64,000 bases of DNA from Gemmatimonadaceae bacterium (GCA_013816855.1 JACDDT010000003.1:1-64000), one strand, 5' to 3'. Shown: positions 25,158 through 34,234, counted from the stretch's first letter. Numbers and translations: made by a program. The notes: generated by a model from the sequence alone, not told the origin.

Positions 25158-26112
25158 GTCAAATTCAGATCGTAATCAAAGTGAGCTGCAAGGTGAGCTC
25201 GCGAAGCGTCTAGACGCCAAGCGCGTTAGGGCCAACGAGCTCCTTGGGCAATACACCACGTTCCGCATCGGTGGTCCCGCGGACTTCTTCTACGAATCCA
25301 CCAGTGCCGACGATCTCGCCGATGCGGTAACAGCGGCGCGTGAGCTACGAATCCCCTACTTCGTGCTCGGTCTCGGGGCGAATATACTCATTGGCGACAA
25401 GGGTTTTCGCGGACTCGTCATTCGGAACATTGGCTCCGCAACCGAGTTCGGCGATGACGGCCGGCTTCGCGTAGAAAGTGGCGCGGTAATGGCGAAGCTC
25501 ATTCCACAGGCGGTAGATCGCAACTGGTCGGGACTCGAGCATTACGTCGGCATTCCAAGCACTGTCGGTGGCGCTGTCTGGCAAAACTTGCACTTTCTCT
25601 CGCCTGCGCCCGAGCGCGAGCGCACAATGTTCGTCGCTGAAATCGTTGAGTCGTGCGAGCTGCTTGGCGCCGATGGAAAGCGACGGGTAGCATCGAAGGA
25701 CGAGATGGCGTTCGGCTACGACACGAGTCTTCTGCATGGAGGCTCCGATGTAGCGTTGGCCGTCAACTTTCGGCTTGAACGCGGTGACTCCGCGGTTATG
25801 CACCGGGTCATGCAGGAGAACTTGAGCTGGCGTGGAGGCAAGCATCCGTGGCTCGAATACCACCCGAGCGCCGGTTCGATATTCCAAAAAATTGAAGGCG
25901 TCGGTGCGGGACGCCTTGTCGAACAAGTTGGCCTCAAGGGTCACCGACTCGGCGGGGCGCAGTTCTCGCACATTCACGCAAACATCATGGTCAATCTGGG
26001 CGGAGCGACCGCAAGGAACGTTCGTGATTTGATTGCGCTCGCCCAATCCCGTGTTGAAGAGCAGCTTGGCTACAAGCTCAAGACGGAAATCGGTCTCATC
26101 GGCGAGTTTTGA
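25156..26112 (+). CDS. murB: UDP-N-acetylenolpyruvoylglucosamine reductase
   Basis: The 318-residue FAD enzyme has YTTFRIGGPADFF, LGLGANILIGDKGFRG, EHYVGIPSTVGGAVWQN, HPSAGSIFQKIEG (catalytic Ser) and GAQFSHIHANIMVN. It reduces the enolpyruvyl group to lactyl to form UDP-MurNAc. The middle of the protein keeps the compact type-II-like arrangement. The ATG at 25156 overlaps the divergent M16 start, and no other canonical start precedes the conserved core, so this start is forced. Confidence 0.92.
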   Translation: MSNSDRNQSELQGELAKRLDAKRVRANELLGQYTTFRIGGPADFFYESTSADDLADAVTAARELRIPYFVLGLGANILIGDKGFRGLVIRNIGSATEFGDDGRLRVESGAVMAKLIPQAVDRNWSGLEHYVGIPSTVGGAVWQNLHFLSPAPERERTMFVAEIVESCELLGADGKRRVASKDEMAFGYDTSLLHGGSDVALAVNFRLERGDSAVMHRVMQENLSWRGGKHPWLEYHPSAGSIFQKIEGVGAGRLVEQVGLKGHRLGGAQFSHIHANIMVNLGGATARNVRDLIALAQSRVEEQLGYKLKTEIGLIGEF

Positions 26113-26122
26113 TTAGCGCTGA

Positions 26123-26467
26123 TCAGATGAGCCATGACTTCCATGTCTTCTCATCGACGCCGATCGTCAGCTCTTTTCCGTTTCTCGCCAGAGGCATTCT
26201 CAAGAGCATCGGCTCTTCACTCAGCTTCTGAAGCCATCGTTCCGGCGAAAGCACTGTGTACTGCAATCCCAGATCGGCGAATCGCCTGGAGCTTCGATCG
26301 AGCAGTGCTTCCACGCCGAACTTTTGGACGAACCGTTGAAGCTCACCAATAGAAGCGGCGCGCACATCGAGATCCACGTAGTGCGTTTTTATCCGGCGCT
26401 CGGCGAAAAAACGAAGAGCCTTTCGCGTGTCCGCACTCTTGTTCACGCCGAAGATTTGAACTTCCAC
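26123..26467 (-). CDS. ArsC/Spx-family thioredoxin-fold protein
   Basis: The GTG start at 26467 gives 114 residues, the usual ArsC/Spx size. The sequence VEVQIFGVNKSADTRKALRFFAERRI then THYVDLDV matches the family's first strand-helix-strand. The family's catalytic Cys (GxxxCxxCR-like) is replaced by GVNKSADT, so it is not an arsenate reductase with the standard thiol. It may be a YffB/Spx-like regulator or a decayed copy. The long N-terminal ORF extension overlaps the truncated yheT remnant on the other strand and is not coding. Confidence 0.7.
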   Translation of the reverse strand: MEVQIFGVNKSADTRKALRFFAERRIKTHYVDLDVRAASIGELQRFVQKFGVEALLDRSSRRFADLGLQYTVLSPERWLQKLSEEPMLLRMPLARNGKELTIGVDEKTWKSWLI

Positions 26468-26491
26468 GCACGCGTCCCGGTCAAAATGTGA

Positions 26492-27001
26492 GCGGTAATT
26501 CTGAAATTTACTCCAGCCCCTGGTGGCTCCAACTCCGGATTCTCCAGGGTTTATCAACGCTTCTTTCTGACCAGCCTGAGGAGGAAGATTTCCGCGAAGG
26601 CCAAAAGATTCTCCGGACTTCCGACGCCCGTTGAGATATCCAAGCTGCAGACCATGGTGGCTTTCGACGACATCGTTACCGCTCCCCTTCACGGCTTCGC
26701 CGGCGCGGAAGATTACTACCGTCGCTCCAGCGCGCTCGGGTTTCTGGCTGGCGTACGCGTTCCAACTTTGCTCCTCAGCGCATACGATGACCCTTTCCTG
26801 CCCGCCGACGTGTTGACCGATGTTGCTGCGCAGGCAGATCTGAACGATGCGCTACATATTGAGTTTCATCAGCACGGCGGGCATGTGGGTTTTGTTCGCG
26901 GCCGGTTTCCTTGGCGCGCTGAATACTTTCTGGATAAGCGCGTTCTGGATTTCTTTGCCGATCACATGACGAGCCCTGCACAGCGAGAGGATAGGCGATG
27001 A
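26492..27001 (+). pseudogene. Truncated YheT-type alpha/beta hydrolase (C-terminal half only)
   Basis: The frame is open from 26492 and from about 26531 reads like the C-terminal half of YheT hydrolases: GFSRVYQRFFLTSLRRK, FDDIVTAPLHGFAGAEDYYRR, PTLLLSAYDDPF and the catalytic-His region QHGGHVGFV. The N-terminal half with the nucleophile Ser is missing; that space holds the ArsC-like gene on the other strand. No start codon or ribosome site precedes the similarity; the only ATG (26654) is in the middle. It ends in ATGA overlapping the next gene, so it may still supply translational coupling. Confidence 0.7.
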
Positions 27002-27870
27002 CGAAAAAAAGGTTGTTCCTTCCATTGATGCTTTTGACTGTCGCCTGTGTAAATCGGACGGCCGAAACCACGCCCGTTGGTGGAAGTGCCTCCTCGGTGG
27101 CAAGCGCAGACAAGCCGGCGCTTCCCGCTGACGCCGAGCAGGTCGCTGCGCGGCTTACATCCTCCCCGCGTCATGGAGAATGGGTAACGATACGTACGCC
27201 CCAAGGTGACAGTGTGAAATCGTGGGTCGTTTACCCGCAGCGACGCGATCGTGCTCCGGTGGTGATCGTGATTCATGAGATCTACGGCCTTAGCTCGTGG
27301 GCCCGCGGCGTCGCTGACCAGCTCGCCGCAGACGGTTTCATCGCCATCGCCCCTGATCTCCTTACGATGTCCTCAGCGCCGCGAATCGCGGACACCGTCG
27401 CGACACAGGATGCGACGGCAGCCATTCGCACGTTGAATGCGGATCAGATACAGCGCGAGATCGACGCCGTCGCTGCATACGGGATGGGTCTCCCCTCTGC
27501 GCAGAAACGGTATGGCATTGTCGGATTCTGCTGGGGCGGCGGAATTTCTTTTTTGCACGCATCGCATTCGCCGAGTCTCGGTGCTTCCGTTGTCTATTAC
27601 GGCGTTTCCCCTCGCGCGGACCAGCTGCGCGCGATTCGCGCTCCAGTGTTGGGTCTATATGCGGGCAGCGATGCGCGCGTGGACGCTACGATTCCACTCG
27701 CAGATTCGGTTTTGAGCCCCCTCGGGAGGACCTACGTCCACAACATTTATGATGGAGCTGGCCACGGTTTCCTGAGACAACAGACGGGAATGGCCGGGGC
27801 GAACATGAGCGCGACTCGTCAAGCTTGGCCGGCAACGATCGCATGGTTCCGTAAGTACCTGGGATCGTAA
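26998..27870 (+). CDS. Dienelactone hydrolase family lipoprotein
   Basis: The 290-residue protein has a lipobox (LLTVAC) and a Ser/Ala-rich linker, then the dienelactone hydrolase fold: PVVIVIHEIYGLSSW, the cysteine nucleophile in GFCWGGGIS near residue 180, the acid in YAGSDARVD, and His in DGAGHGF. It is an alpha/beta hydrolase anchored in the envelope; the natural substrate is unknown. The ATG overlaps the yheT remnant stop by 4 nt, and the next gene overlaps by 1 nt. Confidence 0.88.
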   Translation: MTKKRLFLPLMLLTVACVNRTAETTPVGGSASSVASADKPALPADAEQVAARLTSSPRHGEWVTIRTPQGDSVKSWVVYPQRRDRAPVVIVIHEIYGLSSWARGVADQLAADGFIAIAPDLLTMSSAPRIADTVATQDATAAIRTLNADQIQREIDAVAAYGMGLPSAQKRYGIVGFCWGGGISFLHASHSPSLGASVVYYGVSPRADQLRAIRAPVLGLYAGSDARVDATIPLADSVLSPLGRTYVHNIYDGAGHGFLRQQTGMAGANMSATRQAWPATIAWFRKYLGS

Positions 27871-28391
27871 TGCACGCATTCTCGTTCTTGTTGGTTTTTG
27901 GAGCCGGCCTCGGAGCAGCCGTCTATACAATGCTCCAGGGAGTGACCGCGGCACCTGCCGCACGTATAACAACGCGCCTCGGAATGCTCACGGCTCCCTC
28001 GGTCTCAGCGTTCGCCATCGTTTTTGGCGCCGTAGGCTATTTGTGCGTGACGCGTTCCACGTTGAGCCCGACGGTGATTTTGTTGGTCGCTCTCGCTTCG
28101 GGAGCGGCCACGATCCCATTGAGTGCACCGTTGCTCGCACGCCTCGCCCGCGGAAGGGCGCCGGCAGGCGAAGACTTGGATATCGAAGGCCAGCTCGCGA
28201 CGGTGGTGGAGCCGCTAACAGATGTGTCGGCGGGAAATATTTCGTACCAGCGCAACGGACACGAATTCACTCAGCGGGCACTGAACCTTGTTTCCGGCGC
28301 ACTCGCGGCCGGCCGCGACGTGGTAATCGACCGGATTGAAGATGGGGTCGCGTACGTGGAAGACTGGGAAAGCGTCGAGAAGCGCCTCTAG
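27870..28391 (+). CDS. NfeD-like membrane protein
   Basis: The 173-residue protein has three or four membrane segments (residues ~3-23, ~45-65 and ~68-90) and a C-terminal ~80-residue beta-rich domain (DIEGQLATVVEPL, DVVIDRIEDGVAYVEDW) that matches the OB-fold of NfeD-type proteins. NfeD proteins partner with stomatin/SPFH proteins in membrane quality control, but no stomatin gene is in the window. It starts at TAATG, sharing one base with the preceding stop. Confidence 0.65.
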   Translation: MHAFSFLLVFGAGLGAAVYTMLQGVTAAPAARITTRLGMLTAPSVSAFAIVFGAVGYLCVTRSTLSPTVILLVALASGAATIPLSAPLLARLARGRAPAGEDLDIEGQLATVVEPLTDVSAGNISYQRNGHEFTQRALNLVSGALAAGRDVVIDRIEDGVAYVEDWESVEKRL

Positions 28392-28687
28392 CGCTTACCG
28401 GAGCGAATGGCTCCTACAAAAACTTCCAGCCAGTCGGGCCAATTTCCGCTAAGCTCGAAGAAATCCTCGAAGTAAACGAGGCCTTTCGCTTCAAGTCTGT
28501 CGATTAGATGCGGAAGGTCGTCGTCGGACGGAGGTGGTCCGATCGCGATCAGCTCACCCTCGAGCCGAAACTCTGCGTCTGTGAGATTGAAAGCTTCATC
28601 AATTTCTCCACGCTGCAGGTTTGCGGCTTCAAACGCATCCCGTCGGATGAACACCGTCGAGTTCGTTCCGGGTACTTTTAAGGGCAT
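28388..28687 (-). CDS. Small conserved-looking hypothetical protein
   Basis: I do not recognise this acidic 99-residue protein. It has VFIRRDAFEAANL then AEFRLEGELIAIGP, followed by DLPHLIDRLEAKGLVYFEDFFELSGNWPDWLEVFV. The pattern suggests an alpha/beta cytosolic fold with a helical end and no membrane segment. The stop codon overlaps the convergent NfeD-like stop, and its start is ~40 nt from the divergent mnmG start. Confidence 0.6.
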   Translation of the reverse strand: MPLKVPGTNSTVFIRRDAFEAANLQRGEIDEAFNLTDAEFRLEGELIAIGPPPSDDDLPHLIDRLEAKGLVYFEDFFELSGNWPDWLEVFVGAIRSGKR

Positions 28688-28728
28688 GTTTGAAGATACA
28701 GCGAAGAGAGAAGGGGGTGCGGTCGAGG

Positions 28729-30630
28729 ATGAATGAAGCGGACTTTGACGTAATTGTCGTAGGAGCGGGGCACGCGGGGACAGAGGCAGCCGTCGCTGCG
28801 GCGCGAGCCGGCGCTTCAGTCGCGATCATCACGAGCACGCTCGAGACTATCGGCCAAATGTCCTGCAACCCGGCGATTGGTGGAATCGCCAAAGGTTGCG
28901 TCGTTCGCGAGGTGGACGCTCTCGGCGGACTGATGGCGCGTGCGACCGATATGGCGATGATCCAGTTTCGTATGCTCAACCGCAGCAAGGGTCCGGCAGT
29001 CTGGGCACCGCGCGCACAGTGTGATCGCGGACTGTATCGGCGCGCAGTCCGCTCGCTCCTCGAAGAGCAACCGCGCCTCGCGACGATTCAGGGGACGGTA
29101 TCCGCGCTCCTTTTCGACGACGACCGTAAGAGTGTTCACGGTGTCACGACGTTGGAGGGCCGCACGTTCGGGGCGAAAGCTGTTGTCATCACCACCGGTA
29201 CCTTTCTTCGTGGAACCATCTTCATCGGCACATCCACAAACATGCCGGGCGGCAGGGCAGGCGAGAAATCAACGACACATCTCGCGAAGCAATTGGAAGA
29301 GGCGGGCCTTCAGGTCGATCGGTTCAAGACGGGTACACCTCCGCGAATCGATGGTCGTTCGGTTAGGCTCGACAAGCTCGCTGAGCAGAAAAGCGAGCTC
29401 GACGACTTTCGGTATGCATGGTCCCACTTCCAACCAGCCCACGTGCCCGCGCCCACGCCGTCACAGCTTTCCTGCTGGATCACTTTCCTCGAGGACCGCG
29501 GCAAGCGAATCATCTCGGAGAAAGTCGCGGAGTCGGCGATGTACGGCGGCGTCATTTCCGCAAAGGGCCCGCGCTATTGTCCTTCGGTAGAGGATAAGGT
29601 CGTCCGTTTTCCCCTCGCGGAACGGCATCAGATATTTCTCGAGCCGGAGGGTCACGACACGCACGAGATGTACGTAAACGGTATGTCCACGTCGCTCCCC
29701 GCGTCTGTGCAGCTAGAAGTGCTGCGCACCGTCCCCGGACTCGAGGATGTTCGAATGACTCGAGCCGGATACGCGATTGAATACGACTTTTATCCGCCGA
29801 CGCAGCTCGACGCCACCCTGCGTGTACGTGCGGTCGATCATCTTTATTTGGCGGGACAAGTCAATGGAACGACAGGTTACGAAGAAGCCGCGGGGCAAGG
29901 TGTCATTGCGGGTCTAAACGCGGCTCTAGCGTCGAAAGGGAAAGCTCCCGTCGTTCTCGGGCGCGAAACTTCGTACCTCGGCGTTCTTATAGATGACCTC
30001 GTGACCAAGGGGGTGGACGAGCCGTATCGACTATTCACCTCCCGGTCGGAGTTCCGCCTCACAGTCCGGCAGGATAACGCGCTCGCTCGCCTCGCTCCTA
30101 TCGCATCAGAAGTCGGGCTGTATTCGGCCGCCGAATCATCAGTCGTCGAGAAACGCGCTCGCGATCAGAGCGACGCTGTGCGTCTCGCGCGCGAAACGAG
30201 CATCAGCGTTTCAAGTGCGGCGCAAATCCTAAGCGACGCCGGCAGCAGTCAAATAACGCATTCCGTCAAAATCGCAGAGATCGTGAGACGACAGAACGTG
30301 GCGCTTCGAAGCTGCTTTGACGCCGCCGGAGTCGGCGGCGATTTGACTCCCGACTCGATTCTCACCGCGGACCTCGAGCTGAAATACGCGGGCTACTTCG
30401 AGCGGGAGCGCGCCCAGGCGGATCGTCTTAAAAAAATGGGTTCCTTCCCGCTAGACGCGAAGCTTCCTTATCCGTCGATGAAAAGCCTCTCCGTTGAAGC
30501 TCGGCAGAAGCTCGATGCTTTGAAGCCGGCGAATCTCGCGCAGGCGTCTCGCGTCCCCGGAGTGAGCCCGAGTGACCTACAAAATCTCATTCTCGAAGTA
30601 GAGCGAAGAAAGGCTCTAGCCGGGCGCTGA
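28729..30630 (+). CDS. mnmG: tRNA uridine-5-carboxymethylaminomethyl modification enzyme MnmG
   Basis: The start is set at MNEADFDVIVVGAGHAG, since the FAD-binding GxGxxG begins directly there; the ORF track adds 13 codons. The 633-residue protein has SCNPAIGGIAKG, VVITTGTFLRG, GRAGE, GTPPRID, the catalytic Cys region RYCPSVEDK and the C-terminal helical domain. With MnmE (52771-54120) it modifies U34 of tRNAs. Its tail overlaps the convergent transporter gene by 15 nt. Confidence 0.95.
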   Translation: MNEADFDVIVVGAGHAGTEAAVAAARAGASVAIITSTLETIGQMSCNPAIGGIAKGCVVREVDALGGLMARATDMAMIQFRMLNRSKGPAVWAPRAQCDRGLYRRAVRSLLEEQPRLATIQGTVSALLFDDDRKSVHGVTTLEGRTFGAKAVVITTGTFLRGTIFIGTSTNMPGGRAGEKSTTHLAKQLEEAGLQVDRFKTGTPPRIDGRSVRLDKLAEQKSELDDFRYAWSHFQPAHVPAPTPSQLSCWITFLEDRGKRIISEKVAESAMYGGVISAKGPRYCPSVEDKVVRFPLAERHQIFLEPEGHDTHEMYVNGMSTSLPASVQLEVLRTVPGLEDVRMTRAGYAIEYDFYPPTQLDATLRVRAVDHLYLAGQVNGTTGYEEAAGQGVIAGLNAALASKGKAPVVLGRETSYLGVLIDDLVTKGVDEPYRLFTSRSEFRLTVRQDNALARLAPIASEVGLYSAAESSVVEKRARDQSDAVRLARETSISVSSAAQILSDAGSSQITHSVKIAEIVRRQNVALRSCFDAAGVGGDLTPDSILTADLELKYAGYFERERAQADRLKKMGSFPLDAKLPYPSMKSLSVEARQKLDALKPANLAQASRVPGVSPSDLQNLILEVERRKALAGR

Positions 30631-31515
30631 CGCATCCCGTTTGGTGCTCGAGCTCCACTCGATAAGGATCACCGCGAGAATGATGAGGATACCACCGACG
30701 AGCGTGGTAGAATGCAGCTGGTCTTTGAGAACCAGCGCCCCTAGGAGCGCGGTGAAAAACGGCTCGACAGTCGCAATGATCGCCGTTCGCACGGGTCCGA
30801 GAACGGCCAGGCCGGCGATCAGCGCGGGGAATGCAAGGCCGGTTGAAACAACGGCGAGAATCGCGATCTCCCAGCGTGCGTCAGGGCGAGCCGGGACAGT
30901 GAGGCCGCCTTTTAAGAGTGCGGCCACAACGAAGAAGATCGCAGCCCCGATCACGAGAAAAAACGTTGCTGTACGCGGCGGGACGTCACGCTGGATTTTG
31001 CGAAGAACCGGAAGGTAGGCCGCGTAGAGGAACGAAGCTCCCAGGGCGAGCGCAACGCCTCTCCCGTTTAACGTGCCGGACCCTGGGGCACCGACCATCA
31101 CTGTCACTCCTGCGAGCGCGAGGGCGAGAGCGGCAATTCTCCAGCGGGTCAATTTTTCTGCACCGGTTACCGCGGACAGGAGGGCGACCCAGGCCGGATA
31201 CGTATAGAAAAGGAAGGCGAGCGTAGCGACGGGAATGAATGCGAGCGCGCTCAGGCTGGTGAAAGTGAGCAGCGCCTGCCCTCCGCCTCCCAGAACGACG
31301 AGCTTCCAAATGGCCGACAATTTTGTGCTGCGAATCTCGCGAATCGAGCCGAAGGCTGCGACGACGACGATCGCAAGCAGATACCGCCACGCCATCGCGT
31401 CTACGAGTGTGACGCCGGCTTTGCTCGTGAGGAGCGTCAGGACGGAGATAGCGCCGAAGCTGACCGATGAGAGCAATATGTAGAAAGTCGCTCTCGCGAT
31501 TCCGGTTGTCTGCAT
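30616..31515 (-). CDS. EamA-family (DMT) transporter
   Basis: This is a ~299-residue protein with ten hydrophobic segments in two EamA repeats; the second repeat has GLAVLGPVRTAIIATVEPFFTALLGALVL, a family hallmark. The start is set at MQTTGIARATFYILL, because the first 18 codons of the ORF do not look like membrane-protein sequence; MPRPLH at 31539 is an alternative. It exports or imports small metabolites, with substrate unknown. Confidence 0.85.
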   Translation of the reverse strand: MQTTGIARATFYILLSSVSFGAISVLTLLTSKAGVTLVDAMAWRYLLAIVVVAAFGSIREIRSTKLSAIWKLVVLGGGGQALLTFTSLSALAFIPVATLAFLFYTYPAWVALLSAVTGAEKLTRWRIAALALALAGVTVMVGAPGSGTLNGRGVALALGASFLYAAYLPVLRKIQRDVPPRTATFFLVIGAAIFFVVAALLKGGLTVPARPDARWEIAILAVVSTGLAFPALIAGLAVLGPVRTAIIATVEPFFTALLGALVLKDQLHSTTLVGGILIILAVILIEWSSSTKRDASAPG

Positions 31516-31617
31516 GGCGGAATGTAGCGGACGCGGCATGCAACAGCCATTTTCGAAGAATGCTCTCACCGAAATTCTTGTGACGCGAAAAACGGCCTTT
31601 CTTCACCCCCTCTTCGC

Positions 31618-32598
31618 ATGACAACGTCAACGTTTACGGAACACGCCGTCGTCAGGCCACAGGTCGACGAGGACATCAAGGACCTCGGCTTCGGTGCCGA
31701 GGTCGCGCGAAGCAGCCACCAACGCCTGCTCAACCGCGACGGGACGTTCAACGTAGTGCGGGAAGGGTTGGACCCAATCTCTGCACTCAGCCTATATCAC
31801 TGGTCGCTCATGATATCGTGGCCGCTTTTTCTAACTGCGATCACGGTTGCTTACATCGCCATAAATGCTCTTTTCGCCGTCGCCTTTCTTCTTTGTGGCC
31901 CGGGCGCGCTGCAGGCGACAACGGCAATTCCCGAAGGATCTACCTTCGCGCGCGCGTTCTTCTTCAGCGTGCAGTCTTTTGCCACTATCGGCTATGGCCA
32001 CATCGTTCCGGTGGGTCTTGCCGCGAATCTACTGGTGACGATCGAAGCACTCATCAACATCGTCGGCGTAGCTCTCGCTACCGGCCTTGTGTTCGCGCGG
32101 TTTTCCCGCCCGATGGCGAAGATCATATACAGCGACAACGCCATCGTCGCGCCGTACAGAAACGTCACCGCGTTAGAATTCAGAATTGCCAATCAGCGCA
32201 GCAGCCAGATTATCGAGATCGAAGCGAAAGTCATCCTGAGCAAGATCGAGAGCGTCGGCGGTGTGACAGCGCGAAAATTTTATGAGCTAAAGCTGGAGCG
32301 CAGCCGAGTGACTTTTTTCGCTTTAAGCTGGACCATCGTTCACCCAATCATCCCAACGAGCCCCCTCTACGGCCTGTCTGAAGAAGACCTTCTTACCGCA
32401 GATGCCGAAATCATGATCCTGTTGACGGGGACAGACGAGACGTCCTCTCAGATCGTGCATTCGCGCTCGTCGTATAAAGCGAACGAGGTTATATGGAATG
32501 CGAAGTTCAGTAACATCTTCATGCGAACCCGCGATGGCGGGGTAATCGGCATGGACGTGAGCCGCATCAACGACATTGAGCGCCAAACGAGGATGTAA
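31618..32598 (+). CDS. Inward-rectifier-type potassium channel (KirBac)
   Basis: The 326-residue protein has a cytosolic N-terminal slide-helix region, an outer helix (residues ~65-95), a pore helix with the selectivity filter TIGYG near residue 123, an inner helix, and a beta-rich cytosolic domain of ~180 residues (VILSKIESVGGVTARKFYELKLERS, then WTIVHPI). This is the layout of bacterial Kir channels. It should be tetrameric and passive for K+. A start-to-start gap of ~100 bp separates it from the divergent transporter. Confidence 0.9.
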   Translation: MTTSTFTEHAVVRPQVDEDIKDLGFGAEVARSSHQRLLNRDGTFNVVREGLDPISALSLYHWSLMISWPLFLTAITVAYIAINALFAVAFLLCGPGALQATTAIPEGSTFARAFFFSVQSFATIGYGHIVPVGLAANLLVTIEALINIVGVALATGLVFARFSRPMAKIIYSDNAIVAPYRNVTALEFRIANQRSSQIIEIEAKVILSKIESVGGVTARKFYELKLERSRVTFFALSWTIVHPIIPTSPLYGLSEEDLLTADAEIMILLTGTDETSSQIVHSRSSYKANEVIWNAKFSNIFMRTRDGGVIGMDVSRINDIERQTRM

Positions 32599-32628
32599 GA
32601 CATTGAAATTTCACTCGAGGATGGAAAA

Positions 32629-33351
32629 ATGAGTCGGATTGTAACGGTATTCGCCGGTTTTTGCCTTATTACACTGCCACTATCCGCACAGAATCACGTC
32701 ACCGAGCCGCCAATACCGCAGATTTCGGTAGGCGGTCACGGCGAAGTCAAGGTCAGGCCAGATCGAGCTACGATTCAGATCAGCGTACAGTCCCGCGCGA
32801 CCACGGCAGCTGCAGCGGCCGCGGAAAACGCGCAAAAACAATCGGGAGTAATTGCCGCCATCAAAGGCCTCGGTATTGATGACGATCAGATCTCGACTTC
32901 CAACTACTCGGTAAGTCCGGAGTTTAAGTACGAGGCTAATCAGTCACCGATAATTACCGGCTACGTAGTCACAAATACCGTCGTCGTCGAGGTACGGAAA
33001 ATCGCCCAGGTTGGCCCGGTGCTCGACGCGGCTCTTGCCCACGGCGCGAATCTTATCTCGGGGTTGAATTTCTTCGCCTCAAACACGGAGTCAGCCCGGC
33101 GATCTGCGATAGCGCTCGCGGTCGCCACAGCAAAGGCTGACGCCGAGGCCGCCGCCCGCGCGGCTGGGGGATCCCTGGGTCCGCTCCTCGAACTTGGAGT
33201 GAGTAGCTACTCGCCTCCGGGCCCAAGGCCGATGATGATGATGCGAGCTGCGGCAGATGCTTCCAGCCAAGCCGACACCCCGATCTCCCCGGGGCAAGAG
33301 ACGTTGTCCGTCGAAGTCTCCACTCGATGGAGATTTATCCCCGGGACCTGA
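32629..33351 (+). CDS. SIMPL-domain (DUF541) exported protein
   Basis: The 240-residue protein has a signal peptide (FCLITLPLSAQN) and the SIMPL pattern ISVGGHGEVKVRPDRATIQISVQ, DDQISTSNYSVSPEF and the conserved tail QETLSVEVSTRWRF. SIMPL proteins are periplasmic and of poorly known function, some linked to oxidative stress. AGGA lies 7 nt before the ATG. It follows the potassium channel by 30 nt, so both may be co-transcribed. Confidence 0.85.
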   Translation: MSRIVTVFAGFCLITLPLSAQNHVTEPPIPQISVGGHGEVKVRPDRATIQISVQSRATTAAAAAAENAQKQSGVIAAIKGLGIDDDQISTSNYSVSPEFKYEANQSPIITGYVVTNTVVVEVRKIAQVGPVLDAALAHGANLISGLNFFASNTESARRSAIALAVATAKADAEAAARAAGGSLGPLLELGVSSYSPPGPRPMMMMRAAADASSQADTPISPGQETLSVEVSTRWRFIPGT

Positions 33352-33363
33352 TTCCAGCTCTGT

Positions 33364-33377
33364 GTTCCACGTGGAAC
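33364..33377. promoter_or_regulatory. parS-like site 1 (ParB binding)
   Basis: GTTCCACGTGGAAC is a perfect 14-bp palindrome that matches the bacterial parS consensus (GTTTCACGTGAAAC) except for the symmetric T-to-C change. It lies 66 bp upstream of parA. Confidence 0.8.
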
Positions 33378-33390
33378 GGGGCTGTCGCTA

Positions 33391-33404
33391 GTTCCACGTG
33401 GAAC
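33391..33404. promoter_or_regulatory. parS-like site 2 (ParB binding)
   Basis: This is a second exact copy of GTTCCACGTGGAAC, with centres 27 bp from the first and the same symmetric change. Two copies directly in front of parAB strongly support ParB loading here, and possibly autoregulation. Confidence 0.8.
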
Positions 33405-33442
33405 GTTAGGGATTACCTTCCTCTTCTCTTCCGGGGGTGTAA

Positions 33443-34234
33443 TTGGGGCGTGTGATCGCGGTTGCTAATCAAAAGGGCGGGGTTGGCAAGACGACGACCG
33501 CAGTAAATCTTGCCGCGAGCCTCGCCGCTGCTGAGAAACGCACGCTCCTGATTGACGGCGATCCACAGGGAAATGCCACGAGCGGCGTGGGCGTTGAGAT
33601 CAAACCCGGCGACGTGTCGCTGTACGAAGTGTTGATCGGCGGTGCCCAGATACAAGAGGCACTCCACCGGCGCGTGCAGTTCGAACTGCTCGATGTCGTC
33701 CCGGCTACTCCCGACCTCGCCGCTGCCGAAGTGGAATTGGTGGACCGCCAGGATCGGGAATACGGCGTCCGGCGGGCGCTCGCTGAAATCCGAAATGATT
33801 ACGATTTTATCCTCATCGATTGTCCACCATCGTTGGGGTTGATAACAGTTAACATGCTCGCCGCGGCGGACGCACTGATGATCCCGCTGCAGTGCGAGTA
33901 TTACGCGCTCGAGGGACTTTCCCAGCTGCTCAACACCGTCCACCGGATCCAGCACAGCGTGAACGAAGCACTCACTATAGACGGTGTGCTGCTGACCATG
34001 TATGACGCCCGGCTCAATCTCTCTCGGCAGGTCGCCGACGACGCGCGCGAGTATTTCGGAAACGGCGTCTTCGAGGCTGTGATTCCGCGGAATGTCCGCC
34101 TTGCCGAGGCACCGAGCTTTGGAAAGCCGATCATTCTTTATGATGTCAATTCAGCCGGCGCTCAAGCCTACCTCGCAGTAGCCGCTGAATTAATTCAGCG
34201 CACGTCCGGGTTAGGGAGAAAAGATGGCAAGTGA
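33443..34234 (+). CDS. parA: Chromosome-partitioning ATPase ParA (Soj)
   Basis: The 263-residue deviant Walker ATPase has KGGVGKTTT at residues 11-19, LIDGDPQGNAT (A') and FILIDCPPSLG (B). The start is TTG with GGGGGTG just upstream; a GTG three codons later is an alternative. There is no N-terminal DNA-binding domain, as usual for chromosomal ParA. It moves ParB-parS complexes. parB overlaps its end by 11 nt. Confidence 0.93.
   Translation: MGRVIAVANQKGGVGKTTTAVNLAASLAAAEKRTLLIDGDPQGNATSGVGVEIKPGDVSLYEVLIGGAQIQEALHRRVQFELLDVVPATPDLAAAEVELVDRQDREYGVRRALAEIRNDYDFILIDCPPSLGLITVNMLAAADALMIPLQCEYYALEGLSQLLNTVHRIQHSVNEALTIDGVLLTMYDARLNLSRQVADDAREYFGNGVFEAVIPRNVRLAEAPSFGKPIILYDVNSAGAQAYLAVAAELIQRTSGLGRKDGK

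Noticed and set aside
26468-26692. N-terminal extension of the ArsC-like ORF
   Set aside because: It overlaps the yheT remnant and lacks any ArsC similarity; the GTG at 26467 gives the family's normal length.
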